Positions 1 to 7,727 of a stretch of 64,000 nucleotides of DNA are shown one piece after another. The notes beneath the pieces were generated by a model that saw nothing but the letters and a program-made list of their open reading frames with translations, was not told the origin of the DNA and made no database searches. Positions within the stretch are counted from its first letter, which is position 1; each line of letters starts with the position of its first letter. The stretch comes from Mycobacterium sp. GA-0227b (GTDB lineage Bacteria; Actinomycetota; Actinomycetes; Mycobacteriales; Mycobacteriaceae): assembly GCF_001499855.1 (NCBI RefSeq), contig NZ_LQIK01000007.1, positions 62,001 to 126,000 of the forward strand, given 5' to 3'. The position numbers and the translations under genes are program-made.

Positions 1-51
1 GCCAGCCGGCTGGTGCAACCGAAGAGCAAGGCGGCGGGGAGACGCTCGTGA
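1..51 (+). CDS. C-terminal end of an upstream gene, probably DUF3052 family (partial)
   Basis: Frame 1 is open from the window edge and ends at TGA 49-51, giving a tail [16 protein letters not shown]. The stop overlaps the GTG of ahpE as GTGA, so the two genes look translationally coupled. In M. tuberculosis the gene before ahpE (Rv2239c) encodes a small DUF3052 protein, and the RLV-x-PK tail fits what I remember of that family. Only 16 residues are visible, so the family call rests mostly on synteny. Confidence 0.55.
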   Translation, partial: ASRLVQPKSKAAGRRS

Positions 52-512
52 TCGAGGTTGGTACCGAAGCGCCCGACTTCACGCTCAAGGACCAGAACGG
101 TCAGACCGTCACGCTCAGCGACTTCCGGGGCGCGAAGAACGTGCTCTTGGTGTTCTTCCCGCTGGCGTTCACCGGCATCTGTCAGGGCGAGCTCGACGAG
201 ATCCGCGACCGGCTGCCTGAGTACGAGAACGACGACACCGCGACGCTGGCCATCTCCGTGGGTCCGCCGCCCACCCACAAGGTGTGGGCGACGCAGAGCG
301 GCTTCACGTTCCCCGTGTTGTCCGACTTCTGGCCGCACGGGGCCGTCGCGTCGGCCTACGGGGTGTTCAACGAGGACGCGGGCATCGCCAACCGCGGCAC
401 GTTCGTCGTGGACCGCACCGGCATCGTCCGGTTCGCCGAGATGAAACAGCCCGGCGAGGCCCGCGATCAAGCGCTATGGACGGACGCGCTGGCGGCGTTG
501 CGGTCCGGCTGA
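48..512 (+). CDS. ahpE: AhpE, one-cysteine peroxiredoxin
   Basis: Thiol peroxidase of the AhpE class, a cytosolic enzyme that reduces hydroperoxides and peroxynitrite. The 154-residue product is near-identical in layout to M. tuberculosis AhpE (153 residues): N-terminal APDFTL, then PLAFTGIC with the peroxidatic Cys at residue 45 in the PxxxT/SxxC-type motif, and no resolving cysteine, as expected for a 1-Cys enzyme. The C-terminal half holds the conserved NRGTFVVDR strand. The GTG at 48 is chosen because it gives the family start and sits in the GTGA overlap with the upstream gene; GGGGAGA lies just before it. Recycling in mycobacteria is thought to use mycothiol/mycoredoxin, but no such gene lies nearby. 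Confidence 0.97.
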   Translation: MIEVGTEAPDFTLKDQNGQTVTLSDFRGAKNVLLVFFPLAFTGICQGELDEIRDRLPEYENDDTATLAISVGPPPTHKVWATQSGFTFPVLSDFWPHGAVASAYGVFNEDAGIANRGTFVVDRTGIVRFAEMKQPGEARDQALWTDALAALRSG

Positions 513-557
513 GCTGATTTCCTGTCGCAGGTCATCGCCGTGTAGCTTGCCCTGCAA

Positions 558-629
558 GGGCGCGTAGCTCAGTGGTAGAGCTCTGGTTTTACACACCAGC
601 GGTCGGCGGTTCGATACCGTCCGCGCCCA
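558..629 (+). tRNA. tRNA-Val (anticodon TAC)
   Basis: A full cloverleaf can be drawn. Acceptor stem 558-564 pairs with 622-628 (7 bp). D-stem GCTC 567-570 pairs with GAGC 578-581. Anticodon stem CTGGT 583-587 pairs with ACCAG 595-599 around loop TTTACAC, putting TAC at 590-592. T-stem GGCGG 605-609 pairs with 617-621 (one G-U) around TTCGATA. The discriminator is A629 and CCA is not encoded. TAC reads GUA valine codons. Confidence 0.95.
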
Positions 630-637
630 CTCACAGG

Positions 638-1312
638 TCACGCCGGGCGGGGAACGGGCGCCAGTGTCGATTGCCCGATCCAGTTCGGGATTGAACGCCG
701 GATCAGGGACGGGCCGTCGATGGTGATCGAGCCGTTGCCGACGGCGTGTGACCACGCCAGGTCGCCGCGCCAAACCTGGGTGAGCGTGCGCAAGCTGGTG
801 GATACCGTTGCGGCGATGTCGTAACCGGGATCGAAATCGCAGATGTCGGCACGGCCGTCGGCGACGATCAACCACCATGACGCGGCCTTCGGGGCGACGC
901 CGGAGAGCCGAAAAGCCACCACCGTGCGGCCCGCGGGCCATCGATCGGTAGGCACGGTGCGGCGGATGTCCCACATCAACAGGTGTGGGTCGAGATCCTG
1001 ATCGCCGAGATCACCGATCCAGCGCAGACTCCAAGAGCCAAGAGCGGTCACCACGTCGATGAGTTCGCGACCGCACTGGGTGAGCACGTAGGACGGGTGG
1101 CCATCGTCGTCGATGCGCTGCACGACCCCAGCGCGTATCAGGGTCTGCAGGCGCTTGGACAACAACGTCGGCGACATCCTGGGTACCCCGCGGCGCAGGT
1201 CGTTGAAATGGGTGCTCCCCGAAAGCAATTCGCGGACAACCAGCATCGTCCAGCGTTCGTCGAGCAACTCCATGGCCTTGGCCACGGGACAGAACTGGCC
1301 ATAAGACGACAT
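638..1312 (-). CDS. HxlR-family transcriptional regulator with C-terminal SCP2-like domain
   Basis: DNA-binding regulator. Residues about 1-100 form the HxlR winged helix: the N-terminal FCPVAKAMELLDERWTMLVV segment with its Cys, then HFNDLRRGVPRMSPTLLSKRL as the recognition region. HxlR proteins are usually about 110-150 residues; this one has 224, and the last ~110 residues (from DPHLLMWDIRR) resemble an SCP2/sterol-carrier fold, suggesting a lipid or other hydrophobic ligand as effector (inference). The gene is convergent with the tRNA and divergent from a small secreted protein over about 160 bp (1313-1475), a natural target for autoregulation. Confidence 0.8.
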   Translation of the reverse strand: MSSYGQFCPVAKAMELLDERWTMLVVRELLSGSTHFNDLRRGVPRMSPTLLSKRLQTLIRAGVVQRIDDDGHPSYVLTQCGRELIDVVTALGSWSLRWIGDLGDQDLDPHLLMWDIRRTVPTDRWPAGRTVVAFRLSGVAPKAASWWLIVADGRADICDFDPGYDIAATVSTSLRTLTQVWRGDLAWSHAVGNGSITIDGPSLIRRSIPNWIGQSTLAPVPRPA

Positions 1313-1475
1313 TTCCGCTGGCTCCTCACCTCGCGGCGGATCCGCTTCATACAGCGTGGCACGGCGGCCGGCGTCGGTACAGGTTCGAAGCGACCCAGTA
1401 CAGATTTGCTACTGGTTGGCCGACACCGGCCGGGCGACGCTCATCTCAGGAGCCAATCCAAGTGAGGAGATCAAG

Positions 1476-1784
1476 ATGAGCGACAGGCCGATACCGTTGG
1501 TTGCCGCAACCGTCGCCCTTGCCGCCGGCGCAGCACTGTTCGCTGCACCGGAGGCCGACGCCAGGCCACCGCGGACCACCGAGGATCAACTCGCCCAGAA
1601 CTGCACCAGTTCCGATGGAATATTCGAGCGAGCACAAGGCCAGTTCAAACCCAGGGACCGCTACTACAGCTGCAAGTACACGCTCGACGACGGTTCCCAG
1701 TCGCAGCATTGGTTCAGCAGCGCCGGGCAACCTACCCAGGTTTGCTATCGATTCAGCATCGACACGGCTTGGGTGTGTCATTAG
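1476..1784 (+). CDS. Small secreted protein with four cysteines, unknown function
   Basis: A 102-residue product starting at ATG 1476, preceded by GAGGAG at about 1463-1469; this beats the longer in-frame extension from 1356, which lacks a signal. Residues 1-27 form a Sec signal peptide (positive start, AAATVALAAGAALFAAP, then ADA-R as likely cleavage site). The mature part of about 75 residues has four cysteines (NCTSS, YSCKY, QVCYR, and WVCH at the end), enough for two disulfides, and is rich in Ser/Gln/Tyr. No family recognised; mycobacteria encode many small secreted proteins of this style. Divergent from the HxlR regulator. Confidence 0.75.
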   Translation: MSDRPIPLVAATVALAAGAALFAAPEADARPPRTTEDQLAQNCTSSDGIFERAQGQFKPRDRYYSCKYTLDDGSQSQHWFSSAGQPTQVCYRFSIDTAWVCH

Positions 1785-1840
1785 GAGCGACGGTCCAACC
1801 TCACGCGTACGAACAGGCCCCCTTGTGAGACGCTCGCGGG

Positions 1841-2815
1841 ATGTTTGCGCCGGCCTCACCTGCACGCGTGGCGGGGATCGCGGCCGGTTGTGCTGCCGAC
1901 GCGCTGTTCGGTGACCCGCGGCGCGGCCATCCGGTAGCCGTCTTCGGGAGCGCCGCAGCGGCTTTGGAGCGTCGCACGTACGCGGACACACGCTCGGCGG
2001 GGGTGCTGCACACCGCTGCGCTGCTCGGCGCGCTGGGGGTGCTCGGGGTGGCGGTAGACCATGTCGCCCGGCGCCGGGGCGCGGTTCCGGTCGCGGTCAC
2101 CACGGCGGCGACGGTGTTCGTCGCGCTGGGCGGGACCTCGCTTTCCCGCGCCGGCAGCCAAATGGCCCGGCACCTCGACAGCGGCGACGTCGCAGCTGCA
2201 CGACGGCTGCTGCCCGCATTGTGCGGCCGCGATCCGGCGGCGCTCGACGAGGCCGGGCTCACCCGGGCGGCGGTGGAATCGGTCGCGGAGAACACCTCGG
2301 ACGCCCATGTGGCACCCCTGCTGTGGGCGGCCGTCGGCGGGGTTCCCGCTGTGCTGATCTACCGCGGCACGAACACCCTCGACGCAATGATCGGCCACCG
2401 GTCCGCTCGCTATCTGCGGTTCGGTTGGGCGGCAGCTCGTTTCGATGATGTCGCAAACTATCTGGCCGCGCGTGCGACCGCGGTCCTGGTCGCTGCGTGC
2501 GCGCCCGTGGTCGGCGGCTCTCCCGTCGCGGCGCTGCGCGCATGGCGGCGCGACGCCGGCCGTCATCCCAGCCCGAACGCCGGCGTGGCGGAAGCCGCCT
2601 TCGCGGGCGCGCTGGGGGTGCGGATCGGCGGGCCTACCCGGTACGCCGACCGGCTGGAAATCCGGCCCACACTCGGCGACGGTGCACCGCCGCGGGTGGC
2701 CGATCTTCGGCGGGCGGTGCGGTTGTCCCGGGCCGTCCAAATCGCCGCCGCCGGTGCGGCGCTGGCGTTCAGCGCCGTCGGCCGTAGCGGTCGGCGAGCT
2801 TGTCTTCCGTCGTGA
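1841..2815 (+). CDS. cobD: CobD/CbiB adenosylcobinamide-phosphate synthase
   Basis: Integral membrane enzyme of cobalamin biosynthesis that attaches aminopropanol (or its phosphate) to adenosylcobyric acid. The 324-residue product matches the CbiB family in size and motifs: GDPRRGHPVAVFG near residue 25, ERRTYAD, SVAENTSDAHVAPLLWA near 145-165, and YRGTNTLDAMIGH near 175. Several Ala/Val/Leu-rich segments are consistent with multiple membrane spans. ATG 1841 gives the usual N-terminus. It converges with the SURF1 gene, the two coding ends overlapping by 47 bases. Its product feeds CobU/CobS, encoded at 44-47 kb. Confidence 0.93.
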   Translation: MFAPASPARVAGIAAGCAADALFGDPRRGHPVAVFGSAAAALERRTYADTRSAGVLHTAALLGALGVLGVAVDHVARRRGAVPVAVTTAATVFVALGGTSLSRAGSQMARHLDSGDVAAARRLLPALCGRDPAALDEAGLTRAAVESVAENTSDAHVAPLLWAAVGGVPAVLIYRGTNTLDAMIGHRSARYLRFGWAAARFDDVANYLAARATAVLVAACAPVVGGSPVAALRAWRRDAGRHPSPNAGVAEAAFAGALGVRIGGPTRYADRLEIRPTLGDGAPPRVADLRRAVRLSRAVQIAAAGAALAFSAVGRSGRRACLPS

Positions 2816-3596
2816 GCGGCGCGTCGGGCGCAGCCTGCGCCGCCTCCTGTGCGGCCTTCTCCCGCCTGCGTTGGCGCACCTCGGCATAGACGAAGTAGCC
2901 CAATCCGATCGGCGCGATGATGCCGAACGCTATCCACTGGATTCCGTACGACAGGAACGGTCCGGCGTCCAGATGCGGCAGCGGTATCGCGCCGAGCCCG
3001 CCGGGCTGCTCCGGCTCCAGTTGCAGATACGAACCCGCCAGCGGCACCCCGGTGATCGCCGAGATCTGCTCGGTGTTGATCGAGTAGACCTGTTGGATGC
3101 CGTCGCGGCGGAACGGTTCCTTGCCCTGCGCCACCGACTCGGAGTCGCGTAACCGCGCGGCGATGGTCACCGTTTCGGCGGGCACGGGCGGGATCTCGGG
3201 CACCCCGGAGGCCTCCACCGGCCGGACGTATCCGCGGTCGACGAGAACAGTCGGCCCGCCGTCGACGTCGAACGGCACCAACACTTCGAATGCCGGTTCG
3301 CCTTCCACCATTCGCAGCCGAGCGAGCACCTGCCCTTCCGGCAGGTAGCGCCCGCTGGCGGTGACGCGGCGCCACTGCGCATCGGGCGCCGCGGAATCCT
3401 GCTGCGGCAGAAGCGATGCCACCGGCACCGGCTCGGCCTTCAGCGAGTTCGCGATCTGCGCGTTCTCACGTGAGGTCTTGGTGTTCTTGCCCAGCTGCCA
3501 CGGCGCGAGCACGGTGAAGCACAGATAGGCGAACGCGACCACCACGACGAACAGTGCCAGCCATGACGGCCGCAACAAGAACGTCCACCGGCGCAT
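2769..3596 (-). CDS. SURF1 family protein, cytochrome aa3 oxidase assembly factor
   Basis: SURF1 proteins assist cytochrome c oxidase maturation in the membrane. The product (275 residues from ATG 3596) has the family topology: an N-terminal transmembrane helix (about residues 10-32, ending in APWQLGKN), a large extracytoplasmic domain with GRYLPEGQVLARLR and VDRGYVRP, and a C-terminal helix (SYGIQWIAFGIIAPIGLGYF), followed by a basic cytoplasmic tail. The ATG at 3596 is chosen because it overlaps the ptpA stop as TGATG; a longer frame reaches 3638 but lies inside ptpA. The oxidase subunits it would serve (ctaC, ctaE) are at 51-59 kb. Confidence 0.88.
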   Translation of the reverse strand: MRRWTFLLRPSWLALFVVVVAFAYLCFTVLAPWQLGKNTKTSRENAQIANSLKAEPVPVASLLPQQDSAAPDAQWRRVTASGRYLPEGQVLARLRMVEGEPAFEVLVPFDVDGGPTVLVDRGYVRPVEASGVPEIPPVPAETVTIAARLRDSESVAQGKEPFRRDGIQQVYSINTEQISAITGVPLAGSYLQLEPEQPGGLGAIPLPHLDAGPFLSYGIQWIAFGIIAPIGLGYFVYAEVRQRRREKAAQEAAQAAPDAPLTTEDKLADRYGRRR

Positions 3597-4090
3597 CAGC
3601 TCGCAAGCCCCCGGCCGGCAAGATGCTCGTCGACCCAATCGTGCACACCCGGCAACGACGCTTCGATGACCGTGAAGACGGCCTCGAAGTCGGCGTGGTC
3701 GCCGTAGTAGGGGTCTTCGACGTCGAGGGGGTGGGCGCCCGACCGCGGATCGAACGAGCGAAGCATCCGGATCCGTTCGGTGGGCACGCCCAGATCCTTG
3801 AGTATCCGGACGTGGTTGCGGCCCAGTGCGATCACCAGATCGGCGGACATGTGGTCGTCGTCGACCTGGGCGGCGCGGTGCGCGGTCGGATAGCCGTGCT
3901 CACGCAGCACGTGGCTGGCCCGGCGGTCGGCGGGCTCACCGGCGTGCCAGCCACCGGTGCCGGCACTTGACACGCGGACGGCGTGACCCAGGCCGCGTTC
4001 ACCGATCTGATGGGCGAACATCTTCTCCGCCATCGGGGACCGGCAGATGTTTCCCGAGCAGATGAACGTCACGTGCAGCGGTTCAGACAC
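3596..4090 (-). CDS. ptpA: PtpA, low-molecular-weight protein tyrosine phosphatase
   Basis: Cysteine phosphatase. From GTG 4090 the protein has 164 residues and begins VSEPLHVTFICSGNICRSP, so the P-loop CX5R is Cys11 to Arg17, with the following Ser. The general-acid loop DPYYGD lies near residue 127, with the two tyrosines that PtkA phosphorylates in M. tuberculosis. In M. tuberculosis PtpA is secreted into macrophages and dephosphorylates VPS33B; in an environmental species its job is probably different (inference). The open frame extends upstream to 4276, but homology supports 4090. It sits between ptkA (22-base gap) and SURF1 (TGATG overlap). Confidence 0.95.
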   Translation of the reverse strand: MSEPLHVTFICSGNICRSPMAEKMFAHQIGERGLGHAVRVSSAGTGGWHAGEPADRRASHVLREHGYPTAHRAAQVDDDHMSADLVIALGRNHVRILKDLGVPTERIRMLRSFDPRSGAHPLDVEDPYYGDHADFEAVFTVIEASLPGVHDWVDEHLAGRGLAS

Positions 4091-4112
4091 CGGAGCCGCC
4101 CGGCCGGCGACA

Positions 4113-4793
4113 TTAGACACCGAGCACCTCACGAAGGTCAGCCACCGTCGCGACGTGCGCCACCCCTTGGGCGGCGGCGGGATCGTCGAAATCGCCGCTT
4201 CCGTAGCCCCATCCGACGACGACGGTGTCGATGCCGTGCGCGGCGGCGCCCTCGACGTCGTGGGAGCGGTCGCCAACCATCAGCGTGCGTTCGGGCAGCC
4301 TGCCCAGTTGGGCGAGCGCGTGTGCGACGACGTCGACCTTGGTCGCGCGCGAGCCGTCGACGCTGGCGCCGGCGATCACCTCGAAGCAGTCGGCGAGGCC
4401 GAAGTGGGCGAGGATTCGTTGTGCGGTCGGCTCGGCCTTCGAGGTGGCCACCGCCAGCCGCACACCGGCCGCGCGCAGGTCGCAGAGAAGCGCGGGGATG
4501 CCGTCGAAGACGCGGTTCATCGCCCAGCCGCGGGTGACGTAGTCCGCGCGGTACGCCGCGATGGCGGCGCCGGTCTGCTCGCCGAGTCCGAGGCGGCGCA
4601 GCGTGTGATGCATCGGCGGGCCGACGATCATGGTGGCCAGGTCTCCGTCGGGTACCGCGGCGCCGACCGACCCGAGCGCATGGCGGAAACTCGAGACGAT
4701 TCCCTGCGCCGAGTCGGTCAGGGTGCCGTCGAGGTCGAAGATCACCAGTTGGGGGCGGGTCGCCAGAGCGGTGGAGGCCAGCATGTCGGTCAC
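4113..4793 (-). CDS. ptkA: PtkA-like HAD-superfamily hydrolase
   Basis: HAD fold protein of 226 residues. Motif I is FDLDGTLTDS (nucleophile Asp about residue 20), motif II is the Thr/Ser in VATSKAE, and motif III/IV is KVDVVAH ... MVGDRSHDVEGA. The M. tuberculosis counterpart Rv2232 was described as protein tyrosine kinase PtkA, acting on PtpA, although by sequence the family looks like phosphoglycolate/5'-nucleotide phosphatases. This copy is shorter than the 291-residue reference, lacking the N-terminal extension. ATG 4793 or the Met at 4784 could be the start. First gene of the ptkA-ptpA-SURF1 run, divergent from cobC. Confidence 0.85.
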   Translation of the reverse strand: MTDMLASTALATRPQLVIFDLDGTLTDSAQGIVSSFRHALGSVGAAVPDGDLATMIVGPPMHHTLRRLGLGEQTGAAIAAYRADYVTRGWAMNRVFDGIPALLCDLRAAGVRLAVATSKAEPTAQRILAHFGLADCFEVIAGASVDGSRATKVDVVAHALAQLGRLPERTLMVGDRSHDVEGAAAHGIDTVVVGWGYGSGDFDDPAAAQGVAHVATVADLREVLGV

Positions 4794-4848
4794 GGGTCCA
4801 TTCTCCCCGATCGCAGAACCCGGGCAGGCGGCGCACTAGTGTCGTGAT

Positions 4849-5871
4849 GTGGCGAGACCTTTGCGTGCAGCCGCGCGCTACCACGGCGACCAGGCCGCGG
4901 AGCCCGGGATGCTGGACTTCGCCGTCAATGTCCGCGCCGACGCGCCGCCGTCGTGGCTGGTCGACCGCCTCGCCTCCCGCTTGCCCGACCTCGCCCGGTA
5001 CCCGAGCCAAGCTGACGTGGATCGCGCGCTCGCCGCGGTTGCCGACCGGCACATGCGCGACGTGGCCGAGGTCGCACTGCTGGCCGGGGCCGCCGAGGGG
5101 TTCGCGCTGCTGGCCCAGCTGAGGCCGCGACGGGCCGCCCTGATCGCGCCGTCGTTCACCGAACCGGAGGCGGCGCTGTCGGCGGCCGGGGTGGCGTTCG
5201 ACCATGTGGTGCTGGATCCGCCGTACACCCTCGATGCGGGCGCGGTACCCGAGGACGCGGACCTCGTCGTGCTCGGCAACCCGACGAACCCCACGGGCGT
5301 TGTGCACGGCCGTGAGGAGGTGTTGGCGCTGCGTCGGCCCGGGCGCACCGTGGTGGTTGACGAGGCGTTCGCCGATGCGGTTCCCGGTGAGCCGATGTCA
5401 CTGGCCGCCGAGGCGCTGCCCGACGTGGTGGTGCTGCGCAGCCTGACCAAGACGTGGGCGTTGCCGGGGCTGCGGGTCGGGTACGCGCTTGGCTCGGCCG
5501 ATGTGCTGGCGCGGTTGACGGCGCGACGGCCGCACTGGCCGGTCGGCACGCTGCAACTCGAGGCCATCGCCGCCTGCTGCGCGCCCGAAGCGGTGGCGGA
5601 GGCCGACCGGGGCGCCCGCCGCCTGGTCGAGGTGCGCGCCGAGATGGTGGCGGCGTTGACTAGCATCGGCGTGCATGTCGTCAACGGTTCGGCTCCCTTC
5701 GTCCTGTTCTGTGTGCCGGATGCCGAGTTGATGCGAAAACACCTGGACGGCAGAGGCATTGCCGTGCGCCGCTGCGACACCTTCGTCGGGCTCGACGGCC
5801 GGTTCCTTCGTGCCGCCGTGCGCCCGGAGTGGCCGGTGCTCGTCGAGGCGATGGCCGAGGTGCTGCGGTGA
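4849..5871 (+). CDS. cobC: CobC, PLP-dependent aminotransferase-fold enzyme of cobalamin synthesis
   Basis: Class I/II aminotransferase-fold protein of 340 residues, matching Rv2231c (CobC). Related CobD/CobC enzymes decarboxylate threonine phosphate to aminopropanol phosphate for the cobalamin linker. Visible PLP-fold marks are LGNPTNPTG near residue 143, VVDEAFAD near 170, and the lysine in [15 protein letters not shown] near 203, followed by the phosphate-binding Arg. GTG 4849 starts the recognised [14 protein letters not shown] sequence. It runs into the Nif3-like gene through a GTGA overlap at 5868-5871, so the two should be co-translated. Confidence 0.9.
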   Translation: MARPLRAAARYHGDQAAEPGMLDFAVNVRADAPPSWLVDRLASRLPDLARYPSQADVDRALAAVADRHMRDVAEVALLAGAAEGFALLAQLRPRRAALIAPSFTEPEAALSAAGVAFDHVVLDPPYTLDAGAVPEDADLVVLGNPTNPTGVVHGREEVLALRRPGRTVVVDEAFADAVPGEPMSLAAEALPDVVVLRSLTKTWALPGLRVGYALGSADVLARLTARRPHWPVGTLQLEAIAACCAPEAVAEADRGARRLVEVRAEMVAALTSIGVHVVNGSAPFVLFCVPDAELMRKHLDGRGIAVRRCDTFVGLDGRFLRAAVRPEWPVLVEAMAEVLR

Positions 5872-6986
5872 GCGTGCGGTTGGCCGACATCATCGACGTG
5901 CTCGATGCGGCGTATCCGCCGGAGCTTGCACAGGACTGGGACTCGGTGGGCCTGGTCTGCGGCGACCCGTCGGAAACCGTCGAGACGGTCACCGTCGCCG
6001 TCGACGCGACCGCCGCGGTCGCCGCCGAGGTGCCCGATCGCGGGCTGCTGCTTGCGCACCATCCGCTGCTGCTGCGCGGGGTCGACACGGTCGCGGCCAG
6101 CACCGCCAAGGGCGCCCTGATCCACCAGATGATCCGGACCGGCCGGGCGTTGTTCACGGCGCACACCAACGCCGACTCGGCGTCGCCCGGCGTCTCCGAT
6201 GCGCTCGCCGAGACCCTGGGCCTGGCCGTCGAGGAGGTGCTCGACCCGGCCGGCGCGGGATCCGATTTGGACAAGTGGGTCGTGTTCGTGCCCGCGGAGA
6301 ATTCGGAGGCGCTGCGGGAAGCCATGTTCGGCGCCGGCGCCGGTCGCATCGGCGACTATTCGCACTGCTGCTGGACCACGACCGGCACCGGACAGTTTCT
6401 CCCGCACGACGGCGCGTCGCCGGCGATCGGCAGCGTCGGTGCGGTCGAACGGGTCTCCGAGGACCGGGTTGAGGTCATCGCCCCCGCCCGGTTGCGCGCG
6501 CGCGTGCTCACCGCGATGCGAGATGCACATCCCTACGAGGAGCCCGCATTCGACATCTTCGCGCTGGCGCCGATCCCCGGGAACGTCGGGCTGGGACGAG
6601 TCGGCGTGCTGGCCCGCCCGGAGCCGTTGTCGGCGTTTGTTTCCCGCGTGCGCGAAGCCCTGCCCGCAACGTCGTGGGGCGTGCGCGCGTCGGGCGACCC
6701 GGAGGCGACGGTCTCGCGGGTCGCGGTGTGTGGCGGAGCGGGTGACTCGCTGCTCGGCGCCGTCGCCCGCCGTGGCGTGGATGCCTATGTGACGTCGGAC
6801 CTGCGGCACCATCCGGCCGACGAACACCGACGCGCCTCCGAAGTGGCGCTGATCGACGTCGCGCACTGGGCCAGTGAGTATCCGTGGTGCCGTCAGGCCG
6901 CCGGCTTGCTGCGCACCCACTTCGGCGATGCGCTGACCGTGCGGGTCTCCGACGTGCGCACCGACCCATGGAATGTCGAGAGATGA
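5868..6986 (+). CDS. Nif3-like dinuclear metal centre protein (GTP cyclohydrolase 1 type 2 family)
   Basis: NIF3/YbgI family protein of 372 residues, corresponding to Rv2230c. Metal ligands are visible in [12 protein letters not shown] near residue 65, AHTNAD near residue 100, and the C-terminal [10 protein letters not shown] and DVAHWASE. The insert between the two metal-binding halves (about residues 130-230, with [11 protein letters not shown]) is the PII-like domain of longer family members. Start GTG 5868 overlaps the cobC stop; an upstream in-frame Met at 5829 lies inside cobC. The biochemical role of the family is unsettled despite the cyclohydrolase label. Confidence 0.9.
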   Translation: MSVRLADIIDVLDAAYPPELAQDWDSVGLVCGDPSETVETVTVAVDATAAVAAEVPDRGLLLAHHPLLLRGVDTVAASTAKGALIHQMIRTGRALFTAHTNADSASPGVSDALAETLGLAVEEVLDPAGAGSDLDKWVVFVPAENSEALREAMFGAGAGRIGDYSHCCWTTTGTGQFLPHDGASPAIGSVGAVERVSEDRVEVIAPARLRARVLTAMRDAHPYEEPAFDIFALAPIPGNVGLGRVGVLARPEPLSAFVSRVREALPATSWGVRASGDPEATVSRVAVCGGAGDSLLGAVARRGVDAYVTSDLRHHPADEHRRASEVALIDVAHWASEYPWCRQAAGLLRTHFGDALTVRVSDVRTDPWNVER

Positions 6987-6989
6987 GGC

Positions 6990-7727
6990 ATGAAAGCTGA
7001 AGTAGCTCAACAACAGTCGTTACTCGAGCTGGCCGAAATCGACGCCCAGTTGAGCCGTCTCGAGCACCGCGCCAAACATCTGGCCGAACAGCAGCGGCTG
7101 GAGGAGGTGCAGGCCGCACACCGCGACGCCAACGACCGGTTGGCCGCGTTGCAGATCGCCATCGAGGACCTGGATGCGCAGGTCGCCAAGTACGAATCGG
7201 AGATCGACGCGGTGCGTCAGCGCGAGGAGCGCGATCGCGCGCTTCTCGCGGGCGGGACGGTCGATGCCAAACAGCTCACCGAGTTGCAGCACGAACTCGA
7301 CACACTCGAGCGCAGGCAGGCGGCGCTGGAGGACTCGCAGCTGGAGGTGATGGAGCGCCGCGAGGAGCTGCAGAGCGACCAGCAGGCCGCGCTGGCCACC
7401 ATCGACGAGCTGCAGAACGACCTGGGCGCTGCGCAGACGGCGTGCGACGAGGCGCGTACCGAACTCGACCGGCAGCGGCATCAGACCGTGTCGCGTCGCG
7501 ACGAGCTGATCACCGCGCTCGACTCCGACCTCGTTGCGCTCTACGAAAGGCAGCGCGCCCGCGGCGGTGCGGGCGCCGGGCGGTTGCAGGGCCGCCGGTG
7601 CGGAGCGTGCCGGATCGAGATCGACAAGGGTGAGCTCGCGCGGATCTCGGCCGCGGCCGACGACGACGTGCTGCGGTGCCCGGAGTGCGGAGCGATCCTC
7701 TTGCGGGTCAAGGAGTTCGGCGCGTGA
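6990..7727 (+). CDS. Coiled-coil protein with C-terminal C4 zinc ribbon
   Basis: 245-residue protein, the counterpart of Rv2229c. Residues about 5-185 are an almost unbroken, charged, heptad-rich helix (antiparallel coiled coil expected). The C-terminus carries two CxxC pairs, CGAC and CPEC, forming a zinc ribbon of the DUF164/HP0958 (FlgZ) type. That family is thought to bind nucleic acid or act as an adaptor; the mycobacterial function is not firmly known to me. It sits 3 bases after the Nif3-like gene and overlaps the RNase HI gene by GTGA, so it is the middle gene of a tight operon. Confidence 0.9.
   Translation: MKAEVAQQQSLLELAEIDAQLSRLEHRAKHLAEQQRLEEVQAAHRDANDRLAALQIAIEDLDAQVAKYESEIDAVRQREERDRALLAGGTVDAKQLTELQHELDTLERRQAALEDSQLEVMERREELQSDQQAALATIDELQNDLGAAQTACDEARTELDRQRHQTVSRRDELITALDSDLVALYERQRARGGAGAGRLQGRRCGACRIEIDKGELARISAAADDDVLRCPECGAILLRVKEFGA

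Noticed and set aside
4878..7013. 711-residue minus-strand open frame
   Set aside because: Antisense to cobC and the Nif3-like gene, both of which have clear family motifs. Its translation is Arg/Ser/Ala-rich low-complexity of the kind produced by high-GC antisense frames.
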